In this document: positions 22,454 through 32,698 of the stretch, piece by piece
How positions within the stretch are numbered: the stretch's first letter is position 1
Layout of the letters: each line of letters starts with the position of its first letter
Program-made: the position numbers and the translations under genes
From: Entophlyctis helioformis
Lineage: Eukaryota; Chytridiomycota; Chytridiomycetes; Chytridiales; Chytriomycetaceae
NCBI GenBank assembly: GCA_025526915.1
Contig: JAHLKH010000089.1
Span: forward strand, 1-64,000
DNA: 64,000 bases
Direction of reading: 5' to 3'
Notes under the pieces: generated by a model
What the model was told of the DNA's origin: nothing
The model's database searches: none
Seen by the model: the letters and a program-made list of their open reading frames with translations, nothing else

Positions 22454-25400
22454 TCAACGACGCTCGCGCATTCGGAACCGGATCAACAGTGCAACAACAG
22501 CCAAGAGCAAAAAGAGAATGCCAATGCTGACGGTAAAGTCGCGCCAGAAGCTGTTAATGTCGATGCCGAACTTGCCCAAGACGACAGATGCAGGAACCAC
22601 AATATCAACTCCGCTGATCTGATCGACAAAGCGAAGGCCATCCGCATCGTTGACAACAATAGCCTCGAATGCATACTTGAAGAATGAGAGGTACTGCAGC
22701 CATTTAACGGGAGCCGGTATCAGAACTTGGTTGACGAGCAGGCCAGCGAAAAGCATCTGGAAGAGCAGCGAGATTGACGCAACCAGCACAGCAGTGCCAT
22801 ATTCGGGGATTGCACAACCGATCGCAAAACAGAACAAGCCGCAGTTGGCTGCAAAGAGAACCATTACGCAGGCGTAGCGAAGGAAGTAGTCGACTCCAGA
22901 TGTAAAGCCGATCATGAAGAACGGAATGGCCGTCAGGATGAAGCCTGGAATGATTCTCAAGGGGATAACATCAAAGAGCACCTGCAGGATGGCAATTTAG
23001 CTTCATCGTAGAGGCGTTAGATTGCACTGCTGGTAGAATTACCTTTGAGATGAAGAGAGGACCAGCCGAGTAGAAGCCAGTGGCACGCTCTCTCATGTTG
23101 AGAAGACGTTCTTGAGAAAAGGCCGAGATGGCGCTGAGCGACGAAAAACCCATAAGGCTCAGCAAAAAGAAAATAGAACCAAGACGGTTCTGGATGCCAC
23201 CAAGTGACGAATCAGCCTTCCAATAGAGGCCGCCCATGAACAACCCGAGAATGGTCGAGATCGCAAGGTGCGCGATGAACAGGCCAGGCTGGCGCCAGAA
23301 ATGGCGCCAAGAGCGATCCACAAGAACCGAAAGCTGTGTAAGGAAGCTGGCACAGTATTTTGGCTCCGAAAGCGTCTCATCCGAGGGCAATGGCAGTGTA
23401 TCCGACGACATGATCACCGTCTCTGTGCTGAGTTGGGTGTGCTGCTCTGTGAGGCGAGTCGTGCTCTTGACTGGCGCATCAACGGACGAACGATTACGGA
23501 GGTGCATCTGATCGTCCTGTTGAGCCAATTGGGCAACAACGTTTGCGCCATCCACACCTGCGTTGTCCTTGCCATGACTGGCAATGTCAAGCAAATGATC
23601 GGCAATGTTGTACCCGTCTGGACAGGGCAGGCCTTGAGCTGCAAAGAAGCGCGATGCAGACTTGGCGGAGCCAAAGTACGTCGTGGACCCCTTGGAAAGA
23701 AGCAAAATCTGATCAAAAAGGCCATACACATCGGATCGGGGCTGATGGATGCTGAAGATGATTGTCCGACCCGACTTGTGCGCAAGCTCGGCGAGAGTCT
23801 CCATCACCTGGCGGGCATTGTAAGAGTCAAGGCCGCTGGTCGGCTCATCAAGAAACAGTACGGCCGGATCTGTGACAAGCTCCACGCCGATGCTCAGTCG
23901 TCTCTTCTCGCCGCCTGAAATTCCGCGCTCAAACGAGTTTCCAACACGAGAGTCTGCAATGTGGGCAAGGCCAAGATCCTTCAAGATGGCGTCCACGCGT
24001 CGTCGTCGCTCTGCAGCTGGGAACGACTCTGGAAGACGCAGAGCAGCCGAGAACTCGAGAACTTCGCGAACGGTCATTGTCGGAAGATGCACATCGTCTT
24101 GGTCAACGAATCCTGAGATCCGAGCAAGCGCAGAGTGGGAACGGCCATCGCTCGTGCTGATCGAGCCCTTGATTTTTCCAGACTTGGACTTCCCGGCCAA
24201 TATGTCCAGAAAAGTCGATTTGCCAGCACCTTTGAGCAATAACAGTCAGCTACAGTCGATTGCGGCAACCCATCGACGTCCAATATCGGTTGGATGAACA
24301 ATCTTGGATGGATAATGTCGATTCGCTAGCAGGTTGCGCTTACCACTTGGTCCCATGATGGCAAGCATCGTGCCAACCTTTGCTTCGCCAGAAACATCGC
24401 GCAGAATGACCTTCCCTCCAATTGTGTAGGAAACATTGTTGAACAGGATCGAGACGCCTGGTCGGTTCAAGGGTACGCGCTGGAGCTGACGACGGCGTTG
24501 CTGAGTGCAGCCGATGATCAACAGCACGACAGCGGCAAGCGCTGCAACCGCAACAAGGCTTATGCCAACGATTCCATACGTGTCCAAGGTTTTCAAGTTC
24601 TGCGAACGAGACTGTTAATGAATTGTCACAAACAGGAGCAAGCAAGTGTCTTACTTCGGACCCGCCGGTTTTTTGTGGAGCAAGCATCTCATCAACACAC
24701 TCTCCAAAGCTGCACGATTCCAGCGCAACTCCAGAGGGCAGAATGCCCGTCAAGAAATCAACTTCAGGTGTGCGTCAGAAGCCATCCAGATAGCCACTTG
24801 CCAATCCACACGGCAAGCAACGTACACGCCATGTTACACTGCTGTGTAGATTCGTTACACGCCAGGTCGAGGCCGCCCTTTGCAGAGTTGATTGCGCCAG
24901 TGAGGTCAATGAGACCGCCGCCGCCGCAGAATGAGGTGCCGGCATTGCACTTGCAATTCAGCTCGGAGCACTTCCAGTTGGTTTGATCGTCTGAAGAGCA
25001 AGCATCAGCGCTGCTGTTAGTCTATCATGCTAGAGCTATCGCTTCCAGGTATAAAATGGCGGTGCACAAACCTTTCCATGTCTGTGCACAGCTTGAGATT
25101 TTGCAGACAAACTGGGGTGCTCCTTGGTACCAAACCGTTCCGAGTGCGGTGCCAGCAAGACGGTTGCGATGCATGGTAAACTGAGTGAAAGCTGGAAACA
25201 GCCTCGAGAGCGTTGGATCTGTTGCAGTGCCGGCTGTCAGTGTTTGAGTACACATTCCGACGGGCAACACATACTCTTGACGGTGCAGCTGGTGTGGTGG
25301 GCGGACGCCCATGGCTTGGTCTGGTTGTTGCAAACGTATGTTGTACCGATCGGTCGGCCGGGAACTCCAGCACACACATCGTTCCGTGTGCAGACGTTGC

Positions 25401-25867
25401 AGTTCGTTCCAGTGAACCCATCGGCGCACGTGCAGTTTGTGTTTGGCTGGCGGATGGGGCGGATGTCTGGCGGCATAAGGATCGAGCCGCATGCTGTGCA
25501 AGCGAGTGGACGGGCGTTGAGTGACTGTCGGTTGGTGCATCCACAGCCTTTGGTGAAACTCACTGGCTTTGGAGCAGTCGACGTCGCCGAAGCCGTCTTG
25601 GCAGAAGCAAGCGTTGCTCTTGCAGTCGCCTGGTTGGAGCACCCCTAAAACACAAGCTCCCACTCAGCAACGATCACCAGGTTGCAGAGTAAACAAACCG
25701 CAACAACAACAACAACAACAACAACGAACCCTTGCTGTGCAGTCGAAGCACACGGGACAGGTGCCGTTTGTGCCCTGCGCACTGACGCTCGTTGATGCTG
25801 GCAGCAGCGCCAGAAGCAACAGGAGCAACGACGCCGCTGTGACCATGGCGGCGAGCTGGCGCCTCAT
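22454..25867 (-). CDS. ABCG-family transporter with EGF-like repeats, Adp1-like
   Basis: The first exon is a signal peptide (MRRQLAAMVTAASLLLLLLA). Cys-rich EGF-like segments follow (CKSNACFCQDGFGDVDCSK, CTCADGFTGTNCNVC) and the stretch GTSFCGGGGLIDLTGAI. A single TM (SLVAVAALAAVVLLIIG) leads to the ABC domain: Walker A GPSG/AGKSTFLDILAGK split by an intron, signature GISGGEKRRLSIG, Walker B AVLFLDEPTSGLD, H-loop SIHQPRSD. A C-terminal bundle of TM helices ends at RFRMRERR. This order matches yeast Adp1, a half-size ABCG protein with an extracellular/lumenal EGF module. The substrate is not known. Motifs appear intact; exon borders around the first EGF segments were not all fixed. Confidence 0.85.
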
Positions 25868-25937
25868 TGCACAACGTAAAAATGTTTATGAGATTTTGGG
25901 TAACTGGATCTGACGGGTAGGGTGTTGGGATCTACTA

Positions 25938-26585
25938 CTATTGGGATGGCTGAGGGGGTTGCTGCTGGACTGGCTCAGCAACGTCCATGGCAAACAGGAC
26001 GTCGACGTCTGCTCCAGGATCGTGCGTCCATCCGTGCGAGACGTCGATGGACGGAGGAAACGTACTTGCAAAGGGTGTCGGAAAAGAGAGACTGTCGAGA
26101 TCACCGTAGTTTGGCCCTTCCTCGTCCCCCAGGCTACCAGCGCCGATGCCCAAGCCCATCTCCAAGCCCATTCCCAAGTCCATGTCCATGCCCATGTCCA
26201 TGCCCATGCCCATGTCTATCCCACAGTTGGCTCCTTGTATGGCGACATTCCCGACATTGACATCAAAGTCGCCCGTGCCAAGAGGAGGATTGCCAATATC
26301 TGCTACTGCGCTCATGCCACGGCTTCCAGTCACTTCCGCCCAAGGCCGGTGGACGTCCTGGACATGCTGTAGTTGTTGCAGTTGCTCTTGATGTTGTTGC
26401 AGGCCGTGCGGACGCCGATACGGAGACTGTGCAGCTTCGAGCGACAGCAGCAGTCGCTGCAGAACCTCCTCTTCTTGCCGCAACGAGCCTTTCTGTGCGG
26501 CGACTATGCTCTTGAGTGAGCGCAGCGTCTGCAGCTGCTGTCCGAGCTGAGTCATCAACACCTGCTGCTGCTTCTTGGCGTTCAT
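25938..26585 (-). CDS. Unrecognised protein: N-terminal coiled coil, Met/Gly repeat, Gln-rich
   Basis: 215 residues from ATG 26585. The N-terminus is a predicted coiled coil rich in Gln/Leu (VLMTQLGQQLQTLRSL, EEEVLQRLLLSLEAAQ). A Gln-rich stretch follows, then a Met-Gly-Asp repeat (MGMGMDMGMDMDLGMGLEMG) and an acidic C-terminus ending in Gln/Pro. No family was recognised. The open frame continues upstream of the ATG for 16 codons and then enters the left boundary of the Fanzor copy at 26627. The gene may therefore have been truncated by that insertion, or the ATG may be the natural start. A transcription-activator-like composition is visible, but no DNA-binding domain. Confidence 0.5.
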   Translation of the reverse strand: MNAKKQQQVLMTQLGQQLQTLRSLKSIVAAQKGSLRQEEEVLQRLLLSLEAAQSPYRRPHGLQQHQEQLQQLQHVQDVHRPWAEVTGSRGMSAVADIGNPPLGTGDFDVNVGNVAIQGANCGIDMGMGMDMGMDMDLGMGLEMGLGIGAGSLGDEEGPNYGDLDSLSFPTPFASTFPPSIDVSHGWTHDPGADVDVLFAMDVAEPVQQQPPQPSQ

Positions 26586-26626
26586 GTCGTATGCCTTGTC
26601 GCTTGGTTGACTTTGCGAGAATCTCG

Positions 26627-27456
26627 CCCGGTTCTCATACCATTACCCCTGGTGGAATATTCCTGATTGGTCAATCCTGGTGGAATCGCTCTGATTGGTC
26701 AACTCCTGGTGGAATCGCTGTGATTGGTCGATCTTGGGAGCCCTTGCGACGTGCACAGCAACAACGCACCATGCCAGACCCGGACGGTGCTGCACTTGCC
26801 GCCCAACTGCACACAGAGATCTGCGCTGTCATGCGTACTGCACGCCATTCCTGAATGCACGGGTACGTTTTCTCTGTTTCTGGATGCCCATTGACATGGC
26901 CGCCAAGCTGCTTGATCGCCTGCTGATTGCACTGCATGGCATGGCATGGCATTCCACAGAAGGTCAAGGCCAAGCGGTTCACCAAGCGCAGCAACAGCAT
27001 GTCTATTCGCGGAAACGCTCTTGAGGGCATCATGAAGCTGGCAGGATCGACCACTGGCAAGCGCCCATCTGCTGCGTCTCAAGGCCCCTGTCGACCGAAC
27101 AAAGCCGGCAAAGGACACATTCCCGTTGTGTGGGCATTTGGCATTGACTTTACAGGCCAAGGTGGCCGGCACGCTGTGTTTGAGAGGTTTCTCATCAGGC
27201 ATCTGCGGTCGTCTGGATATGCCTATGTGCGTCTGATGCCACACTGTCCACCCATCCATCCATCTGTGCACCAACTGACACACGATCATGCACACACACA
27301 CACACACACACACACCACACACAGAGATCTACCGCTGCAACAAGAACCTGACCAGCCAGATGTGCCCGCAGTGCAAGCAGCGGATCCCAGACAAGAACCG
27401 CACCAACCTGCGACGCTACCGTGACTTGCTCGGGGCCTTCAACATCGAATCGAACC
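26627..27456 (+). pseudogene. Deleted, decayed Fanzor copy (copy B)
   Basis: The 5' 190 bp match copy C (triple CCAAT array, MPDPDGAALAAQLHT at 26771). After LHT the sequence jumps directly to the region equivalent to codon 260 of the intact Fanzor gene (DLRCHAYCTPFLNAR), out of frame. The N-terminal half and the RuvC-I Asp are thus missing. From there it matches copy A closely: KVKAKRFTKRSNS, VVWAFGIDFTGQGGRHAVFE, an intron with a CA repeat, then IYRCNKNLTSQMCPQC. A 30-nt deletion removes ECTDCETVYH with the second zinc CxxC. Homology ends at about 27456 after RDLLGAFNIES. It cannot encode an active nuclease. It lies just upstream of the RPO41 ATG and may contribute to its promoter. Confidence 0.85.
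26649..26729 (+). repeat. CCAAT (ATTGG) tandem repeat array in copy B
   Basis: Three units of CCTGGTGGAAT...GATTGGTC in the leader of the deleted Fanzor copy; the reverse complement of the array at 1051-1132. Confidence 0.8.
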
Positions 27457-27490
27457 ATTTTTTTTTTGTTCATTTGTCGTCCAACTTCAA

Positions 27491-30400
27491 ATGGCTCCTC
27501 AGCTCCGTTCGCTTCGTCGGACTCCTGCACCGTCATGGAGGCTGGCGATGCAGCTGCATGCCCTCACAGCGCATGTGCATACAACGGCCTTGGTGCCTTC
27601 AGACATCAAGTCTGCATCTCTGCTTGTGCAGTCCGCTTCCAGTCTCCCGATCACCCACCGATCGACGGCCATTTCAAGCTCAGTTCAATGCCAAGGGCAG
27701 CTGCACCTGCGCTCCTTCTCATCGGCGGCTGCCATCCAGCAACAGCAGCTCCAGGTCCGCATACAGCCGGCGCCGCAGCCGCTTGCGTCTGGTCCAGAGC
27801 CGGAAGCCGCCTCACTTCCCAAGCACAGCAGTGCTCCGCCGCATTCACCCGGGTCGGTCTTCCTTTCCCTTGCCGATTGCCCGTCGTCTGACGAGCACAG
27901 ACTGACGAGCACAGACTGACATTGACGCTGGTGGCAAACGACAGCGACCACCGGAAGCCGCCCCTCTCTGAGCAGCAAGTCGCCATCCCAGAGCTCTTTC
28001 CTCGTCTGACCATGATTGATCTCCCTCGCCTCAAGATGGCTGCGGCCAAGCCATCCCTGTCTCAGCTTGAGACCCTGACGACTGCACGGGCATTGAGCAG
28101 AGCCAAGGTCGAAGAGCGCATCGCCCTGGTCTATGCGTCGCTGCAGATTGGCGACCTGGAGCGGGCCGAGACGATCTTCAACCGGTGCTGGAGAACCAAC
28201 CCTGTCGAAGTCAAGAATGCCATGAACACGGACTTTGTCAACGACTTTATCGACGCACACTTTGCCAGGCAGCGTATTGCTACCAACCCCGACGGATCCT
28301 TGGCAACGTCGTTGCTGGCTCGTGGCGAAAGCCAGCCGCCAACCCAGTCGTTCAACAACCCGCTCCACGCGCACGTTGGCCACGAGCAGCGAGCCTTTGA
28401 CTGGCTACGCCGCCTGGGCGAATTCAGCCTGTCGCCAAACGACCACACTTTTGCCATCCTCGTCAAGTACCATCTGCACGTTGGTGCAACCGAGCGCGTC
28501 AAGGAGCTCATCGCCGAGTTTGAGCAGCAGGGGTTCTCGGTGGCGCAGCTGCTTGACAATCCTCGGTTCCTTGACCGCGAGGATCGGCGTCCGCTTGAAG
28601 CGTTGCTGCGCAGCATCAACAAGATCTCGGCTCCCTCAGCGCATGCAGCGGCCCAAACCATGATTGATGATTTGCTGCTCTCTGCTCTGGACGACGTAAA
28701 GTCGCAGGCGAGCGCGTCGTCTGGCCATCACGCACAGGAGGCCGACTTGCGAGCCGAGTCTGGATCATCGGGTCTGCTGCCAAAAGACACCGTCTCGGAT
28801 AGCGCCGGCCTCAGCAATCTGCAGTCACCGTCCAACGCGCAGCCGCATACAACCAGCGTCGATCCGCGCGGACCGCCAACTGCCTCACCAGAATCAGCGC
28901 CGAGTTCCCAGTCCCACCACGACGCACAGCTCGAGGCGATCAGACGTGAGCGCACCCAGACCCTCGTTTCAACGGGTGCTACCGGCGTCAAGATCCTTCG
29001 AAACACGCTTGCCACCATGAACCAGGTCGGCGGCATGGAAAAGTACAACCAGCAGCTCTGGCTCGAGGAACGGTCATATGCTGCGGCACTCGAGCAACAC
29101 GAAGAGTCTCTCAAGTCTCTCCCGCCCAATCTCCGCCGCCTTGCCCAGCTGCCAACCGAACTCATGCGCAAATGGCACCGCGATCTTCGTCCCTTAATCC
29201 AACAGGAGCTCGACTCTCTCAAAAAGGAAACAGTCGACCCCGAAAAGAACCTTTACGGCCCATTTCTGCAGCTGCTGACCGCCGAGCAACTGTCGCGCAT
29301 CACCATCTCCGAGTTTCTAAAGTCTCCCACCAACTACCAGCATCAGGACAGAGACTTGTCACGCACTGGCTGCACCAAAGCAATTCGGATTGCGATGAAC
29401 ATTGCCAACACCGTTGAGCACGAGCACAACATCCAGCAGCTCAAGTCCAAGCCCAACCAGCGTCTGGTAAGTTTACCCGACTTTGTCCATCTCGAGTCCG
29501 CATTGTTTCTCATCACAATCAACTCATCTGTCTCGGCTTGTACGCAGCTGAAAATGGAGCACGGCATCCATCACCTGCATACGACGGGCAAGCTCTTCAA
29601 CCTTACAGTACGCAAAGTGGCCAGCGAAATGACAAAGAAGGAGACAAAGCTCAACTCGAGATGGAAACCCGACTGGGGCGAGATTGTCAAGGTCAAGATC
29701 GGCACCGTGCTCGCTGAGCTCTTTATTCGTGTTGCCACAATCTCGGTGCAGGTGCCAGATCCCGACAATCCTGGCAAAACCAAGCCCGTCGACGTCCCTG
29801 CATTCGAGCACCGCCTCGAGTCCCGCAATAACAAGCTGCTTGGCGTCTTTGCGGCCCATCACGCCCTCTTGGATCTGCTTTCGAACGGGCCGATCCATGT
29901 GTCGCCCATCTACCTTCCCATGCTGGTCAAGCCTCGGCCGTGGCTAACTGCTTCGTCTGGCGGCTACCTTCAACACCGCTCTGACCTCGTTCGCATCCAT
30001 TCCAACCACGAGCACTCTGACTATCTCAAGGCTGCCGACGAAGCCAATCATCTGTCGCTTGTTCTGCGAGCCCTGGATGTGCTTGGCTCGACCCCCTGGA
30101 CCATCAACCAACCCGTCTACCGCGTCGCTGCCTCACTTTGGAACTCGGGAGTTGATGCACCATGCATGCCCAAGCTCGATCGGCCACCTGAAATCCCCAA
30201 GCCCGCCGACCACGACACAAACCCTGCCGCAAAACGACGCTACTTTATCGAGACCCAGAAACGCCAGCGCGCCATGGGCAACAATTATTCCCAACGCTGC
30301 GATGTGAACTACAAACTCGAGATAGCAAAAAGTGTAGGTGCCCGCTTGCCGTTTGACACGTTGGCTTCAAGCATTCTGGTTCGCCATTTGCCGAGGTTGA

Positions 30401-32638
30401 ATCTCACCAACATGTGCACTCGCATAACAGTTCCTTGGAGAGACCATCTACTTCCCACACAATGTCGACTTTCGAGGACGCGCCTATCCCATGCCTCCGC
30501 ACCTGAACCACATTGGCAACGATTTGTGTCGTGGCTTGATGTCGTTCAAGGAAAAAAGGCCACTGGGCGAGCGGGGCTTGCGGTGGCTCAAGATCCAGGT
30601 TGCCAATCTTGCTGGGTTTGACAAGTGCGTTTTGTGCTTGCTGCGTCCCGATTTGGATTCCTGCTTCACCTTTCTGACAGCTCTTGCGCGTGCCTTCTTT
30701 GACCAGAGCTTCGCTTGACGAGCGCGAGGCTTTTGCAGAAAAGCATCGAGCAGACGTGATTGACTCTGCCGAGAACCCTCTCAAAGTACTACCATCGCCT
30801 CGACCTTGGATCTCCTCGAGATTCGTTTGACTAACGAGCTTCTCTTGTTTTCAGGGAAACATGTGGTGGATCAAGGGTGACAGTCCCTGGCAGCTGCTTG
30901 CCACGTGCATAGAGCTGAACGAGGCATTCAAGTGCGAGGATCCGGCCAAATTCATGTCGTCCTTACCGATCCACCAAGACGGTAGTTGCAACGGCCTGCA
31001 GCACTATGCTGCTTTGGGTGGCGACGTCGCTGGTGCACGTGTCGTAAACCTTGTGCCTGCAGAGCGTCCTCAGGATGTCTACATGGGTGTTGCCAAGCAA
31101 GTGCAGCTTCTTGTGGATGCCGATGCCAAACTTGGCGTCACCGAAGCCGTCCTGATGAAAAACCGGATCAATCGCAAGCTTGTCAAGCAGACCGTCATGA
31201 CCAATACCTATGGCGTGACGTTCATTGGTGCGCGGGCTCAGGTCAAGAACAGACTCAAGGAGGCCCGTGCTTCAGAGGATCCGCTTACCGCATTGACCGA
31301 CGACCAGATTGTGGCGTGCTCGCTGTACATTACAAAGAAGATTTTCGACTCGATGGGCACCATCTTCGAAGGTATGTGCAATCATGTGCAGGCATGTGTA
31401 AGCATGTGCCCCACGAGTGTCCAGTTCATTGTATTCAAACGTGACTCTCAACGTCCCACTGCCATCTGTATCCACCCTATTTACACGATATTGCTTGCCA
31501 TCCCAATACGGCTGAACAGGTGCACGGTCCATCCAGATCTGGCTTAACCAAAGCGCTCGCACGGTCGCCAAGAGCATCCCCGAGGAAGACATCTCGCCCG
31601 AACAGCTCAAGGACTCTGCACAACTGGCCAAGATGGGACTACTCCCCAGCTCTCAGTCGGTTCTGTCCATGGAGCACGAGGAGTCGCTCAGGGATGTCGA
31701 AGGACCGGCGCCATCGGCATCGTCGGCATCTGCAGTTGCATCGTCTCTGTCGCAAACTCCAGACGCCTTGCACTCGGCGTCATTGCTCGAAAGCGCGGCT
31801 GAGTCTGATGCCACATTTGCGGCACAGAGCGGATTGACTGAGGCGCAGGATGCCCACGATGGGGAAGACTTTTTGTCGCTGGACGAGGAATGGAACCGTG
31901 GCCTTGCAGAGAAGGCACCCATTCGCATCAAGTCGTCAAAGAACGGCATTCCAGCCAAAATGACGAGTGTGATCTGGACGACGCCACTCGGCTTGCCTGT
32001 GGTCCAACCGTACCGCAACAGTGTCTCGAACGATGTACGTGTGCATCCATCTGCTTGAAAAATGCCCCGCGGCTCTGCTCTTTTTGTTTGCGCGCTTTGA
32101 CTGATCTTTTGACCAATTCTCTGGCAATCAGGTCAAGACCAATCTCCAGACATTCACTGTCGTTGATCTGAACGAGCCTGCACCCGTCAACCCTCAAAAG
32201 CAGTCAACGGCTTTTCCGCCCAACTTTGTGCATTCACTCGACGCATCGCACATGATGCTCTCCGCCATTGCCTGCCAGGCTCGCAACATTGAGTTTGCTG
32301 CTGTGCACGACTCGTACTGGACACACGCATCCACGGTGGACGAGATGAACTCGATCTTGCGCGAGGCGTTTGTGCGTCTTCACTCGGAGAACATCATGGA
32401 GCGTCTGCGGAACGAACTGCTTGCGCGGTACCAAACACACAAGCTGATGGTTCGCGTGCCCATCAAGGAGAAACAGCATGTCGAGCAATGGAACAAGTAT
32501 CTCGTGTCAGAGGGCCGCGCTCCTGTCAAGCGGTCAACAACCGTCATTGCGTGGGTCGATCTTGCTCTCAGCGACCTGCCAGTGCGTGGCGAGTTTGATG
32601 TCCGCCAAGTCATCAACAGCCAGTACTTTTTCCATTAA
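27491..32638 (+). CDS. Mitochondrial RNA polymerase (Rpo41/POLRMT), frame broken near the N-terminus in this sequence
   Basis: The single-subunit phage-type polymerase is clear: [20 protein letters not shown], motif [19 protein letters not shown], motif B region [15 protein letters not shown], motif [10 protein letters not shown]-terminus ending YFFH. The N-terminal extension from ATG 27491 is Arg/Ser/Ala-rich with no acidic start, as expected of a mitochondrial presequence. A perfect 14-bp tandem duplication (27891-27918) shifts the frame after about 135 codons. With one copy the presequence frame would join the PPR-like and polymerase frame. Introns occur inside the polymerase domain (for example after EIAKS, FDK, AENPLK). 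An insert of roughly 110 Ser/Ala/Asp-rich residues lies between ARTVAKSI and [11 protein letters not shown]. It transcribes mtDNA in the matrix. Confidence 0.92.
27891..27918 (+). repeat. Perfect 14-bp tandem duplication inside RPO41
   Basis: ACGAGCACAGACTG is repeated at 27891-27904 and 27905-27918. Because 14 is not a multiple of 3, it separates the presequence frame (stop at 27917-27919) from the main frame. Confidence 0.9.
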
Positions 32639-32698
32639 ATGGCTATATCGTTTTGAGCATTTTTGGAATACAATTCGGCTTTGCCTTCAACATTCAGC

